A stretch of DNA of 64,000 bases from Nocardioides soli (GCF_014191495.1 NZ_JACHWR010000006.1:1-64000), one strand, 5' to 3'. Counted from the first letter of the stretch, positions 50,826 through 60,423 are shown. The notes: generated by a model not told the origin, from the sequence alone. Translations and numbers: made by a program.

Positions 50826-52238
50826 TCATGAGTCGAACCCCAGTCCCATCGCGTCGAGCGAGCGCAGCCACAGGTTGCGCCGGCCCTCGCGGTGGTCGGC
50901 GCGGTCCAGCGACCAGCGGGTGGCGTTGATGCCGATCGCCGCGAGCGGCTCGGGCGGGAACGGCAGCGGCTTGCGGCGCACCATCGCCAACCGGGTCCGC
51001 GGCGTGGACAGCCCGGAGAGCCGGTCCAGCATCACCTCGGCGGCGAACCGGGTGGCGCCCACGCCCAGGCCGGTGAAGCCGGCGGCGTAGGCGATCCGGC
51101 CCCCCGCAGCCAGTCCGTGGAACGCCACGAACTGGGTCGAGGTGTCGATCGCCCCCGCCCAGCGGTGCGTGAACGCCACGCCCTCCAACTGCGGGAAGGC
51201 CGCGAGGAAGTGCGCGGCCAGGCGCCGGAACGTCTCCGGCCGCTCCTCGTACGCCGCGCGCACCCGACGACCGGCGTGGTAGACCGCGTCGTACCCGCCC
51301 CACAGGATCCGGTTGTCGGCGGTGAGCCGGGCGTAGTGGAACTGGTTCGCCAGGTCGCCCAGCCCCTGCCGGTTGGCCCAGCCGATCGACGCCAGCTGCG
51401 AGTCCGACAGCGGCTCGGTCATCAGCACGTAGTCGTAGACCGGCACCGTCATCAGCCGGGTGCGGCGCAGCAGCGACGGGAACACGTTGGTCGCGAGCGC
51501 GACCCGGTCGGCGGTGACCGTGCCGCCGGTGGTGTGCACGACGACGGGTCCGCGAGTCGGCGTGTCGAGTCCGGTCACCCGGGTCCGCTCGTGGATCTCC
51601 ACGCCCAGGTCGCTCGCCACTCGCGCCAGCTCGCGAGCCAGGCGCGCAGGGTGCACCAGCGCGCAGGTGTCGCGCTCCCAGTCACCGCCGAGGAAGAGCG
51701 GGCTGTCGATCTCGGCTCGGACCGCGTCGGCGTCCAGGAAGCCCGGCTCGTCGCGCAGCCATGCGAGCTGGTGCGGCTCCACCGCGACCGTGAGCGACCC
51801 GGTGCGCTCGAGCTGGCAGTCGATGCCGAGCTCGCAGACGTCGGCCTCGAGGGCGTCGAGGTTCTCCCGGCCGAGCCGCTCGATCTCGTCGTACTCGTCG
51901 GGCCAGCGGCCGCGGCCGTTCTCCTCGCCGTGGGTGAGGCTCGCCTCGCAGAAGCCGCCGTTGCGGCCCGACGCGGCCCAGCCCACGGTCGCGGCCTCGA
52001 GCACGACCACCCGGGCGCCGGGATTGCGGCGCTTGGCGAGCACGGCGGTCCAGAGTCCGCAGTAGCCACCGCCGATCACCGCGAGGTCGGCGTCGGTCGC
52101 CCCGCTCAGGGGTGCGTACGTCGTACCCGGCGCGTCCTCGAGCCAGAAGACCGCCTGTCGCGAGCCCGCGAGCGCTGCGTCGACGGCAGCGCTCGCGGGT
52201 GCGTTCCGCTCGTAGGCGGTCGGGCTAGGCCCCGACAT
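50826..52238 (-). CDS. FAD-dependent oxidoreductase, DAO family (gamma-glutamylputrescine oxidase PuuB-like)
   Basis: A 470-residue amine oxidase-like flavoprotein. The FAD motif ADLAVIGGGYCGLWTAVLA starts near residue 50, and AASGRNGGFCEAS is highly typical of PuuB/glycine-oxidase relatives. It should oxidise a primary or secondary amine to an aldehyde, releasing hydrogen peroxide. Its start overlaps the end of the aminotransferase gene by 14 bases, and the pair continues into a semialdehyde dehydrogenase. Confidence 0.88.
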   Translation of the reverse strand: MSGPSPTAYERNAPASAAVDAALAGSRQAVFWLEDAPGTTYAPLSGATDADLAVIGGGYCGLWTAVLAKRRNPGARVVVLEAATVGWAASGRNGGFCEASLTHGEENGRGRWPDEYDEIERLGRENLDALEADVCELGIDCQLERTGSLTVAVEPHQLAWLRDEPGFLDADAVRAEIDSPLFLGGDWERDTCALVHPARLARELARVASDLGVEIHERTRVTGLDTPTRGPVVVHTTGGTVTADRVALATNVFPSLLRRTRLMTVPVYDYVLMTEPLSDSQLASIGWANRQGLGDLANQFHYARLTADNRILWGGYDAVYHAGRRVRAAYEERPETFRRLAAHFLAAFPQLEGVAFTHRWAGAIDTSTQFVAFHGLAAGGRIAYAAGFTGLGVGATRFAAEVMLDRLSGLSTPRTRLAMVRRKPLPFPPEPLAAIGINATRWSLDRADHREGRRNLWLRSLDAMGLGFDS

Positions 52239-53532
52239 GCTGGTCGCCGGCCTTGAGCGCCTCGTCGAGGATCGCGAGCCCCTCGCGGGCCTCGTCGTCG
52301 CTCATCGTGCACGGCGGCACCACGTGGATCCGGTTGGTGTTGGCGAAGGGCAGCAGGCCCGCTGACTTGCACGCCGCCACCACCTCGTTGAGCGCGGCCG
52401 GCGGCAGCATCGCCTTGGTCGCGCGGTCGGTCACCAGGTCGAGCGCCCAGAAGGCGCCGACGCCGCGCACGTCGCCCACGCACGCGTGCCGTTCGGCGAT
52501 CGCCGCCAGGCCGGGGCCGAGGATCTCGCGGCCGAGCCGGTCGGCGTTCTCGACGATGCCCTCGTCGCGCATCGTCTGGATGGTCGCGACGGCGGCCGCG
52601 CAGGCGAGCGGGTGCCCCGAGTAGGTGAGGCCGCCGGGGTAGGGCCGGTGGTCGAAGGTCGCCGCGATCGGGTCGCTGATGATCACGCCGCCGAGCGGGA
52701 CGTAGCCGGAGTTCACGCCCTTGGCGAAGGTGATCAGGTCCGGGACGACGTCGTACCGGTCCAGCGCCAGCCAGCTGCCGGCGCGGCCGAAGCCGGCCAT
52801 CACCTCGTCGAGGATCATCACGATGCCGTGCCGGTCGCACAGCTCGCGGACGCCGGCGAGGTAGCCCGGCGGCGGCGCGAAGATCCCCGCGGTGCCCGGG
52901 ATGGTCTCCAGGATGATCGTGGCGATCGTGTCGGGTCCCTCGGCCTCGATCGTGCGGCGCAGGTGCGCGAGTGCGCGGTCGCACTCCTCCTGCTCGGTGC
53001 TCGCGTGGAACTCCGAGCGGTAGCGGAACGGGCCGAAGAAGTGCACGACCCCGTCGGTCGCGGTGTCGTTGGCCCAGCGGCGCGGGTCGCCGGTCACGTT
53101 GATCGCGGTCTGGGTGCCGCCGTGGTAGGAGCGGTACGTCGACAGCACCTTGAACCGCCCGGTGTGCAGCCGAGCCATCCGGATCGCGTGCTCGTTGGCG
53201 TCGGCGCCGCCGTTGGTGAAGAACACCTTCTCGAAGCCGTCGGGCGCCAGTCCGGCGATCAGCTCGGCCGCCTGGGCGCGCTGCTCGTTGGCGTGCTGCG
53301 GCGCGATCGTGCACAGCCGGTCGGCCTGCTCCTTGATCGCCGCCACGACGCGCGGGTGCTGGTGGCCGATGTTGGTGAAGACCAGTTGGCTGGAGAAGTC
53401 CAGGTAGCGACGGTCCTCGTCGTCCCACACGTAGGACCCGCGCGCAGCGGTGATCACCATCGGGGTGATCTCGGCCTGCGCGGACCAGGAGTGGAAGACG
53501 TGCTTGCGGTCCAGGTCGTAGGCGGTGCTCAT
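52225..53532 (-). CDS. Class III aminotransferase (aspartate aminotransferase/beta-alanine:pyruvate-type)
   Basis: A 435-residue PLP enzyme. Recognisable: YVWDDEDRRYLDFSSQLVF, FTNGGADANEHAIRMAR, ILDEVMAGFGRAG and the PLP Lys in ITFAKGVNSG. Substrates in this family are omega-amino acids such as beta-alanine, GABA or taurine, giving semialdehydes. The semialdehyde dehydrogenase encoded just upstream is the natural next step. Confidence 0.9.
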   Translation of the reverse strand: MSTAYDLDRKHVFHSWSAQAEITPMVITAARGSYVWDDEDRRYLDFSSQLVFTNIGHQHPRVVAAIKEQADRLCTIAPQHANEQRAQAAELIAGLAPDGFEKVFFTNGGADANEHAIRMARLHTGRFKVLSTYRSYHGGTQTAINVTGDPRRWANDTATDGVVHFFGPFRYRSEFHASTEQEECDRALAHLRRTIEAEGPDTIATIILETIPGTAGIFAPPPGYLAGVRELCDRHGIVMILDEVMAGFGRAGSWLALDRYDVVPDLITFAKGVNSGYVPLGGVIISDPIAATFDHRPYPGGLTYSGHPLACAAAVATIQTMRDEGIVENADRLGREILGPGLAAIAERHACVGDVRGVGAFWALDLVTDRATKAMLPPAALNEVVAACKSAGLLPFANTNRIHVVPPCTMSDDEAREGLAILDEALKAGDQHVGA

Positions 53533-53561
53533 GGTCCTCTTCTCTCGTCGTGGGGGGAGCT

Positions 53562-55076
53562 TCAGTGGTTCTTCGGGAACGCCAGCTCCAGCCCGCCCGC
53601 GGTGCCCGGGTCGGGCCAGCGGGTGGTGACGACCTTGCCACGGGTGAAGAAGTGCACGCCCTCGGTGCCGTGGGCGTGGGTGTCGCCGAAGAGCGAGGCC
53701 TTCCAGCCACCGAAGGAGTAGTAGGCCATCGGCACCGGGATCGGCACGTTGACGCCGACCATGCCGACCTGCACGTCGTGCTCGAACGCGCGCGCCGCGC
53801 CGCCGTTGCCGGTGAAGATCGCGGTGCCGTTGCCGTACCGGTTGGCGTTCACCAGGTCCAGCGCCTCCTGGTAGGTGTCCGCGCGGACCACCGAGAGCAC
53901 CGGGCCGAAGATCTCGTCGGTGTAGACGCTCATCGACGGGGTGACGTGGTCGAAGAGGGTGGGGCCGAGCCAGAAACCGTCCGCCTCGCCCTTCGCGTCG
54001 ACTGCGCGCCCGTCGACGACCAGGGTCGCGCCCTCGGCCTCGCCGCCCTCGACGTACGACGCGACCTTGTCGCGATGGGTGCGGGTCACGAGCGGGCCCA
54101 TGTCCGCCTCGAAATCGGGCTGGGCCTGGGCGCCGTCGCCGATCTCGAGGGTGCCGGTGCGCTCGGCGATCTTCTCCACCAGCCGATCGCCGATGTCGCC
54201 GACCGCGACGACGACGCTGATCGCCATGCACCGCTCACCGGCCGAGCCGTAGCCGGCGCTGACCGCGGCGTCGGCGGCCAGGTCGAGGTCGGCGTCGGGC
54301 AGCACGACCATGTGGTTCTTCGCGCCGCCGAGGGCCTGCACCCGCTTGCCGGTCCGGCTGGCGCGCTCGTAGACGTACTCCGCGATCGGCGTGGACCCCA
54401 CGAAGCTGATCGCCGCGACGTCGGGGTGGTCGAGCAGGCCGTCGACGGCGACCTTGTCGCCCTGGAGCACGGTGAAGACGCCGTCCGGCAGGCCGGCCTC
54501 CCGCCACAGCTCGGCCATCCAGATCGAGGCCGAGGGGTCCTTCTCGCTGGGCTTGAGGACGACGGCGTTGCCGGCCGCGATCGCGATCGGAAAGAACCAC
54601 ATCGGGACCATCGCGGGGAAGTTGAACGGGCTGATGATGCCGACCACGCCGAGCGGCTGGCGGATGCTCTTCACGTCCACGCCGGTGGAGACCTGCGGGG
54701 AGTTGCCGCCCTTGAGCAGGTGCGGGATCCCGCACGCGAACTCGACGACCTCCTGGCCCCGCGACACCTCGCCCAGCGCGTCGGAGCGCACCTTGCCGTG
54801 CTCGGCGGTGATGATCGCGGCCAGCTCCTCCTTGCGGGAGTTCAGCAGCTCGCGGAACCGGAAGACCACCTGGGTCCGGGCGCTCACCGATCGCTGCGCC
54901 CAGTCGAGGCCGGCCTTCCGGGCCGAGGCGACCGCCGCCTCGATCTCCTCCGGTCCGGCGAACGCGACCCGGCCGGTCACGCGGCCGGTGGCGGGGTTCG
55001 TGACATCGCCGGTGCGGCTCTCGTCGCTGCCGGGGTGTGCCTTGCCGTCGATCCAGTGCGGGATGAGCGTCGTCAT
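53562..55076 (-). CDS. mmsA: CoA-acylating methylmalonate-/malonate-semialdehyde dehydrogenase
   Basis: A 504-residue ALDH of the MmsA type. It has the nucleophile Cys in GSAGERCMAISV and GGAKNHMVVLPDAD, where the Asn replaces the general-base Glu of ordinary ALDHs, the mark of CoA-dependent members. It converts malonate or methylmalonate semialdehyde to acetyl- or propionyl-CoA. A start at 55085 adds three residues and is equally possible. First gene of the minus-strand operon. Confidence 0.92.
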   Translation of the reverse strand: MTTLIPHWIDGKAHPGSDESRTGDVTNPATGRVTGRVAFAGPEEIEAAVASARKAGLDWAQRSVSARTQVVFRFRELLNSRKEELAAIITAEHGKVRSDALGEVSRGQEVVEFACGIPHLLKGGNSPQVSTGVDVKSIRQPLGVVGIISPFNFPAMVPMWFFPIAIAAGNAVVLKPSEKDPSASIWMAELWREAGLPDGVFTVLQGDKVAVDGLLDHPDVAAISFVGSTPIAEYVYERASRTGKRVQALGGAKNHMVVLPDADLDLAADAAVSAGYGSAGERCMAISVVVAVGDIGDRLVEKIAERTGTLEIGDGAQAQPDFEADMGPLVTRTHRDKVASYVEGGEAEGATLVVDGRAVDAKGEADGFWLGPTLFDHVTPSMSVYTDEIFGPVLSVVRADTYQEALDLVNANRYGNGTAIFTGNGGAARAFEHDVQVGMVGVNVPIPVPMAYYSFGGWKASLFGDTHAHGTEGVHFFTRGKVVTTRWPDPGTAGGLELAFPKNH

Positions 55077-55116
55077 GCCGCTCATCGTGGGCCCCGTCGC
55101 CGCCGCGGACCAGGGT

Positions 55117-55161
55117 CGTACTGTCGCGAGATCGTCGATCCATGCGACAGTACGTCGCATG
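55117..55161. promoter_or_regulatory. Nested palindromes between mmsA and pucR
   Basis: CGTACTGTCGC (55117-55127) is exactly complementary to GCGACAGTACG (55144-55154). Overlapping it, CATGCGAC (55141) and GTCGCATG (55154-55161) form a second perfect palindrome. The second includes the pucR start codon. Three GCGAC-type half-sites in one 45-base block strongly suggest the operator for the PucR protein controlling both directions. Confidence 0.75.
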
Positions 55162-56754
55162 CCGGTCACCGTTCGCGACGCGCTCGCCCTCGACGCGCTC
55201 GCCGCCGGCGATCCGGTCGTGCTCAGCGGCGAGGCGTCCCTGGACCGCCGGCTGCGCTGGGTGCACGTCTCCGAGGTCCGCGACGTCGCCGCGGTGCTGG
55301 TCGGCGACGAGCTGGTGCTGACCACGGGCCTCGGCATGGCCGCCTCGGCCGCGGCCGCGGCGGACTTCGTCGACCAGCTCGTGGCCGTCGGTGCGGCGGG
55401 GCTGGTGATCGAGCTGGGCCCCGCCTACCCGTCGGTGCCCGACCTCGCGCTGCGCCGGGCCCGCGCCGCCGCGCTGCCGGTGGTCGTGCTGAACCGCAAG
55501 GTGCGCTTCGTCGAGGTGACCGAGAGCGTGCACCGCGCGATCGTCGCCGAGCAGTTCGACGAGCTGCGCAGCGCCTTCGACGTGCACCAGACCTTCACCG
55601 AGCTCGGCCTGGCGAGGGCGCCGATGGCCGGGCTCGTGGAGGCGGCGGCGGACCTGGCCGGCGGGTCGGTGGTGCTCGAGGACCTGTCGCGGCGGGTGCT
55701 GGTCGCGGCCGCCCGCGCCGAGCCGGTCGACCGGCTGCTCACCGACTGGGAGCGGCGCTCCCGGCTCACGCCGTACCTGCGGGTGACGGGGTCCGGCGGC
55801 CCCGAGCGCTGGCTGACGACCCCGGTCGGGATCCAGGGCGGGGCCTGGGGTCGGCTGGTACTGCCCGGGCCGCGCGCGACCCGCGACGACGGTCGCGCCC
55901 GGCTGGTGCTGGAGCGGGCCGCGCAGGCACTCGAGCTGGGCCGGATGATCGAGCGCGACGACACCGCGATCCAGCTGCGCGTGCACGGTGGCTTCCTGCT
56001 CGACCTGCTCGACGAGCGGCTCGGCTCGGAGGCCGCGGCCGCCGCGCGGCTGCGCGCGCTCGGGGTGCCGGACCGGGCCGGCGGGTCGGGGTACGTCGGC
56101 GCCGTGGCGCGGCCGCGCGAGGAGCTGCCCACCGACGTCGGTGCCGCCCAGCGGCGGATGGTGCGGCTGAGCGAGCAGGTGCACCAGGCGCTCACCGCGG
56201 CCGGCGCGACCGGGCTGGTGGGCGTGCTCGACGGCGGGCACGTCGGCGTGCTGCTCACCGAGGAGGACGTGCTCGACCGGCTGGCTCGCGAGCTGCGCGT
56301 GCTCGAGCCCGACGCGGTGCTCGCGGCCGGCCAGGGCGTCGACCGGGTGCTGGCCGCCGCCGCCTCGCTGCGCTCGGCCCGCGTGGTCGCCGACGTCGCC
56401 GCCAGGCTGCCCGCCGTTGACGGCTGCGCCCGGCAGGCCGACATCCGGCTGTCGGGCCTGCTGATGTCGCTGCGCGAGGACGCCCGGCTCCAGGAGTTCG
56501 CCGAGGCCGAGCTGGGCACGCTGCTCGAGCACGAGGCCCGGCACGGCGGCGGGCTGGTCGACCTGCTGCGCCAGTTCCTCGCGGTCGGCGGCAACAAGGC
56601 CGAGCTGGCCCGCGTCGCCCACCGCAACCGCACCTCGCTCTACCCGGCCCTGCGCCGACTCGAGGAGCTGGTCGGCCACCCTCTCGACGACCCCGCCTCC
56701 CGGCTCTCCCTCGGGGTGGCGCTGCTGGCCTACGACCAGGGCCGGCAGCTGTAG
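55159..56754 (+). CDS. PucR family transcriptional regulator
   Basis: A 531-residue regulator. The N-terminal PucR purine-catabolism-like domain (DPVVLSGEASLDRRLRWVHVS; VGDELVLTTG) is followed by a middle GGDEF-like region and a C-terminal PucR helix-turn-helix (FLAVGGNKAELARVAHRNRTS; LYPALRRLEELVG). It diverges from the amine-to-semialdehyde operon and probably activates it in response to a pathway amine. The start codon lies inside the palindrome. Confidence 0.9.
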   Translation: MPVTVRDALALDALAAGDPVVLSGEASLDRRLRWVHVSEVRDVAAVLVGDELVLTTGLGMAASAAAAADFVDQLVAVGAAGLVIELGPAYPSVPDLALRRARAAALPVVVLNRKVRFVEVTESVHRAIVAEQFDELRSAFDVHQTFTELGLARAPMAGLVEAAADLAGGSVVLEDLSRRVLVAAARAEPVDRLLTDWERRSRLTPYLRVTGSGGPERWLTTPVGIQGGAWGRLVLPGPRATRDDGRARLVLERAAQALELGRMIERDDTAIQLRVHGGFLLDLLDERLGSEAAAAARLRALGVPDRAGGSGYVGAVARPREELPTDVGAAQRRMVRLSEQVHQALTAAGATGLVGVLDGGHVGVLLTEEDVLDRLARELRVLEPDAVLAAGQGVDRVLAAAASLRSARVVADVAARLPAVDGCARQADIRLSGLLMSLREDARLQEFAEAELGTLLEHEARHGGGLVDLLRQFLAVGGNKAELARVAHRNRTSLYPALRRLEELVGHPLDDPASRLSLGVALLAYDQGRQL

Positions 56755-56764
56755 GGGGTCGGCC

Positions 56765-56857
56765 TGCGGTTTTGGCTGCTGACAGCCGAAACCCGCACGG
56801 CGCGCCGTGTCGCATGGGCGTGTCGCACGGGTTCTGGCTGCTGACAGCCGAAACCCG
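56765..56857. terminator. Two tandem near-identical hairpins between convergent genes
   Basis: The 25-base word starting TGGCTGCTGACAGCC occurs at 56773 and 56835, 62 bases apart. Each copy is the right part of a long hairpin (56765-56797, with TTT/AAA pairing; 56828-56857), both with loop CTGA. A further palindrome, ACGGCGCGCCGT, lies between. One hairpin may stop each of the converging transcripts. Confidence 0.65.
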
Positions 56858-56866
56858 CAATCGGCG

Positions 56867-57508
56867 CTACTCGGACGCCGCCATCGTCGCGCCCAGCCCG
56901 ATCATCATCACCCCGCCGGCCACGCCGAGCCGGTCGAGCCGCTGGGGACGCCGCGCGAACCAGTCGCGCGCCTTGCTCGCGGCCAGCGCCCAGGCACTGT
57001 CGGAGCACACCGCCATCGCGCCGAAGACGGCGCCGAGCAGCGCGATCTGCATCCCGGTGTGGCCGGCGGGCTCGTTGACGAACTGCGGCAGGAAGGCCAC
57101 GAAGAACACGATCGTCTTCGGGTTCGTCAGCCCGACCGTGAAGCCGATCCGCAGCGAGCGCCGCGCGGAGGCCCGCGCGACGGCCAACTGGTCGACCGCA
57201 CCGAGCGCAGCCCGCGCGTCGGCGCGGTGCCGGATCGCCTGGATGCCGAGCCAGACGACGTACGCCGCGCCCGCGACCTTCAGCACCACGTAGGCCTGGG
57301 CGCTGGCGGCGACGACCGCGCCGAGCCCGACGGCGACCAGGAACACCTGGGTGGTCACGCCCAGCGCGTTGCCGACCACCGAGAGGAGGGCGTCGCGGCG
57401 GCCGACGGTCAGCGCCCGGCCGATCGTGAAGAGCAGGCTCGGGCCCGGCACCTGGATGAAGAGCGCGCTCGCGATCACGAAGGCGAGCCACTGGCTGGTG
57501 GTGGGCAC
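56867..57508 (-). CDS. LysE family translocator (amino-acid/metabolite exporter)
   Basis: A 213-residue membrane protein with about six helices and the LysE/RhtB pattern VPGPSLLFTIGRALTVGRR near the start, then VGLTNPKTIVFFVAFLPQF. It exports an amino acid or related metabolite. The start is GTG. It is transcribed towards the pucR gene and separated from it by the twin hairpins. Confidence 0.9.
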   Translation of the reverse strand: MPTTSQWLAFVIASALFIQVPGPSLLFTIGRALTVGRRDALLSVVGNALGVTTQVFLVAVGLGAVVAASAQAYVVLKVAGAAYVVWLGIQAIRHRADARAALGAVDQLAVARASARRSLRIGFTVGLTNPKTIVFFVAFLPQFVNEPAGHTGMQIALLGAVFGAMAVCSDSAWALAASKARDWFARRPQRLDRLGVAGGVMMIGLGATMAASE

Positions 57509-57553
57509 GCGAACATTCTGGTGCCGGCCGGGCCGGGCGGCCAGCGGATTCCG

Positions 57554-57994
57554 TCAGGTGGCGTCGCGCAGGGTCAGCCGCACCAGGGGGATGTCGGTGC
57601 CGGAGAGCTCGGCCATGGTGGCCGAGAGCCGCCGCCAGGCGCGCGGGTGCCGGCGCGCGTAGTCGGCGAGCACCCGGTCCCGCTCGCCGCGGTCGAGCAC
57701 CGCGGCCGTGGCCGGGTGCCGGGTCCGGCCGAGGGTGACGTGGCACGCGGGCGTCGCGACCACGTTGCGGAACCACTGCGCGCGCGGCCCGAACCCCGAC
57801 GCCACGATCACCGCCGTGGGGGCCTCGCGGGCGACCACCTCGAGTACGACGTACCGGGCCTGCCCGGACGAGCGGCCGACGTGCTCGAGCAGGAGCAGCC
57901 GCCCGCCGAACAGCCGGCCCCAGCCGTGCCGGAAGAGCGGGATCGGCGTGCGGACCAGCCACCGCGTCGACAGTGCCCGGCTCGCGAGGCTCAC
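57554..57994 (-). CDS. Deazaflavin (F420)-dependent nitroreductase family protein (Ddn-like)
   Basis: A 146-residue split beta-barrel protein. The segment LEHVGRSSGQARYVVLEVV, then SGFGPRAQWFRNVVA, is the hallmark of the Ddn/DUF385 family. Many members use F420H2 to reduce quinones or nitro groups. The GTG at 57994 fits the usual length. It suggests F420 is in wider use in this organism. Confidence 0.85.
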   Translation of the reverse strand: MSLASRALSTRWLVRTPIPLFRHGWGRLFGGRLLLLEHVGRSSGQARYVVLEVVAREAPTAVIVASGFGPRAQWFRNVVATPACHVTLGRTRHPATAAVLDRGERDRVLADYARRHPRAWRRLSATMAELSGTDIPLVRLTLRDAT

Positions 57995-58069
57995 CCGACG
58001 AGGATGCCAGATCGTGGACCGGGCGACCGGCCGTGCGCGGGCGCACCGTCGATCGGGGAGGATGCCTCC

Positions 58070-59299
58070 ATGGGCGCTGGACACTCGCACGGGTCGCATC
58101 GCGCGGGCCGGGGCGGTGCCGATGACGGCCTCGAGGTCCCGCGCACCCCGCGCCTGGTGCTCCTGGTGTCGCTCGGACTCGCGGGGATCGCCACCGTGGT
58201 GGGCCTGATCGCGCTGTGGCCCGACGGCGGCGAGGTCGACCGGATCAAGGAGGGCGCTCCGTTCGCGGTGCCGGGGGTGACCTTCCCGACGGCGACCGTC
58301 GACTCCGTCGGCAGCCCCTGCACCGCGGAGGAGATCGGTCGCGGGGGCGACTGCGGCCGGATCCGGGTGACGATCGACGAGGGCGCGGGCGAGGGCGACC
58401 GGGCGACCCTGGACGTCTCGCCGCAGGTCATGGAGTCCGGCCTGACCGCCGGCGACCGGGTCAAGGTCCAGCGGTCCCCCGCCGCGGACGGCGGCGACGC
58501 GGCGTACTCCTACTTCGGCACGGTGCGCTCCGGCCCGCTGCTGGTGCTGACGCTGGTCTTCGTCGGGCTGGTGCTCGTGGTGGCGCGCTGGCGCGGGCTG
58601 TTCGCGCTGTTCGGCCTGGTCTTCAGCGGCCTGGTCATCTGGCGGTTCGTGCTGCCCGCGCTGCTCACCGGTGGACCCGGCGTCGCGATCGGGCTCACGG
58701 GCGCGGCGCTGATCCTCTTCGTCGTGCTCTACACGACGCACGGCTTCTCCCTGCGCACCAGCACCGCGCTCGCCGGCACCCTCGTCGGCGTCGCGCTCAC
58801 CGCGGGCATCGGCGTGGTCGCGACCTCGGCCACCCGCGCGACCGGAGTCGCCGACGAGCAGGCCGGGATCCTGTCGGCCCTCGTCGGCGACCTCGACTTC
58901 CAGAGCCTCTTCGCGTGCGCCGTGCTGATCGCCGGGCTCGGCGTCCTCAACGACGTCACGATCACCCAGTCCTCGGCCGTGTGGGAGATCCGCGCGGCGG
59001 CGCCGGGGATGGGCCGCGCGGAGGTGTTCGCCAGCGGGATGCGGATCGGCCGCGACCACATCGCGTCCACGATCTACACGATCGTGTTCGCCTACGCCGG
59101 TACGGCGCTCGCCGTGCTGCTCGTGCTGCAGCTGTACGGCCTGCCGGTCGAGGACCTGCTCACCACCGAGGACATCACCCAGGAGCTGGTGCGCACGCTC
59201 GCCAGCAGCATCGGCCTGGTGCTCGCCGTCCCCCTCACCACCGCGATCGCGACCCTGGTGGTGGCGAGCGCGCGTCCTCGCGAACCTGTTGCTTATTGA
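58070..59299 (+). CDS. YibE/F family membrane protein
   Basis: A 409-residue protein with a His-rich N-terminus (HSHGSH), one helix, an extracellular beta-type segment (about residues 55-145) and seven or so C-terminal helices. GILSALVGDLDFQSLF and GLGVLNDVTITQSSA match the YibE/F family. The function is unknown; a transport role has been proposed for the family. The His cluster could bind metal. It stands alone, divergent from the Ddn-like gene. Confidence 0.85.
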   Translation: MGAGHSHGSHRAGRGGADDGLEVPRTPRLVLLVSLGLAGIATVVGLIALWPDGGEVDRIKEGAPFAVPGVTFPTATVDSVGSPCTAEEIGRGGDCGRIRVTIDEGAGEGDRATLDVSPQVMESGLTAGDRVKVQRSPAADGGDAAYSYFGTVRSGPLLVLTLVFVGLVLVVARWRGLFALFGLVFSGLVIWRFVLPALLTGGPGVAIGLTGAALILFVVLYTTHGFSLRTSTALAGTLVGVALTAGIGVVATSATRATGVADEQAGILSALVGDLDFQSLFACAVLIAGLGVLNDVTITQSSAVWEIRAAAPGMGRAEVFASGMRIGRDHIASTIYTIVFAYAGTALAVLLVLQLYGLPVEDLLTTEDITQELVRTLASSIGLVLAVPLTTAIATLVVASARPREPVAY

Positions 59300-59313
59300 A
59301 CTGAAGCAGACTT

Positions 59314-60423
59314 ATGCTGACAAGCATGAGCCTGACCGACCGGGAGCGCGAGATCGTCGCGCTGCTGCGCCGTGACCCGCTGATCGGCTCCGAGGCGATC
59401 GCCCAGGAGCTCGGCACCACCCGCGCCGCCGTGAACGTCCACCTGTCCAACCTCGGCAAGAAGGGCGTCATCCTCGGCCGCGGCTACGTGCTCAGCGAGC
59501 AGCAGTCGGTGGTCGTCGTCGGTGGCGTCAACATGGACGTGAAGGCGCGCAGCCGCCGCGCCGTGGTGTCCGGCACCAGCAACCCCGGCACGTCCGCGAT
59601 GTCGGCCGGCGGGGTCGGTCGCAACATCGCCGAGAACCTCGCCCGGCTCGGCACCCGCACCCACCTGGTCGCCGCCATCGGCGCCGACGGGCTCGGCGAC
59701 CAGGTGCTCGCCGCGACCTCGGCCGCCGGCGTCCACGTGGAGCACGTACGCCGCTCCGCCCGCGCGACCGGCACCTACACCGCCGTCCTCGACGCCAACG
59801 GCGAGCTCGTCGTCGCGGTCTCCGACATGGCGGCGACCGACGAGCTCGACCCCGACCACGTCAACGCCGCGCGCGACCTGGTCGCGGCGGCGTCGCTGGT
59901 CGTGCTCGACGGCAACCTGGCCACGGCGACCCTCGACTTCGCGCTCGACCTCGCCACCCGGGCCGCCGGCCGCGTGGTCCTCGAGCCGGTGAGCGTCCCG
60001 AAGGCCGCCCTGCTCGCACCGCTGCTCGACGCCGACCGGCCGATCTTCGCGGTCACCCCCAACCGCGACGAGCTGGCCGCGCTCACCGGGCTGCCGACCC
60101 GCACCGACCTCCAGGTCGAGAAGGCCGCTCGCGCGCTGCACGACCGCGGGGTCGAGCTGGTCTGGGTGCGGCTCGGCTCCGGCGGCTCGCTGCTCAGCGG
60201 CCCCGCCGGGCTGGTCACCCTCGACGCCGTGCCGACCGAGGTCGTCGACGTCACCGGGGCCGGCGACGCGATGCTCGCGGCCTTCTGTCACGCCCTGCTC
60301 GACGGTGCCGAGCCGGCCGCGGCGGCGGCGTACGGCCACGCCGCGGCCGCGCTCACCATCGCCAGCCCCCACACCGTCCGCCCCGACCTCACCGATCGAC
60401 TCGTCAGGAGCACCACCGCATGA
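59314..60423 (+). CDS. psuK: PfkB carbohydrate kinase with N-terminal helix-turn-helix, probable pseudouridine kinase
   Basis: A 369-residue fusion. Residues 5-55 form a winged helix (REREIVALLRRDPLIGSEAIA, read in two pieces: REREIVALLRRD, PLIGSEAIA). The rest is a PfkB sugar kinase with the substrate motif GGVGRNIAENLARLG and the catalytic DVTGAGDAMLA. The next gene is PsuG, so phosphorylation of pseudouridine is the likely reaction. The ATG at 59326 is an alternative start. An ATGCT-GACA-AGCAT repeat spans the start region and could be the protein's own operator. Confidence 0.85.
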   Translation: MLTSMSLTDREREIVALLRRDPLIGSEAIAQELGTTRAAVNVHLSNLGKKGVILGRGYVLSEQQSVVVVGGVNMDVKARSRRAVVSGTSNPGTSAMSAGGVGRNIAENLARLGTRTHLVAAIGADGLGDQVLAATSAAGVHVEHVRRSARATGTYTAVLDANGELVVAVSDMAATDELDPDHVNAARDLVAAASLVVLDGNLATATLDFALDLATRAAGRVVLEPVSVPKAALLAPLLDADRPIFAVTPNRDELAALTGLPTRTDLQVEKAARALHDRGVELVWVRLGSGGSLLSGPAGLVTLDAVPTEVVDVTGAGDAMLAAFCHALLDGAEPAAAAAYGHAAAALTIASPHTVRPDLTDRLVRSTTA

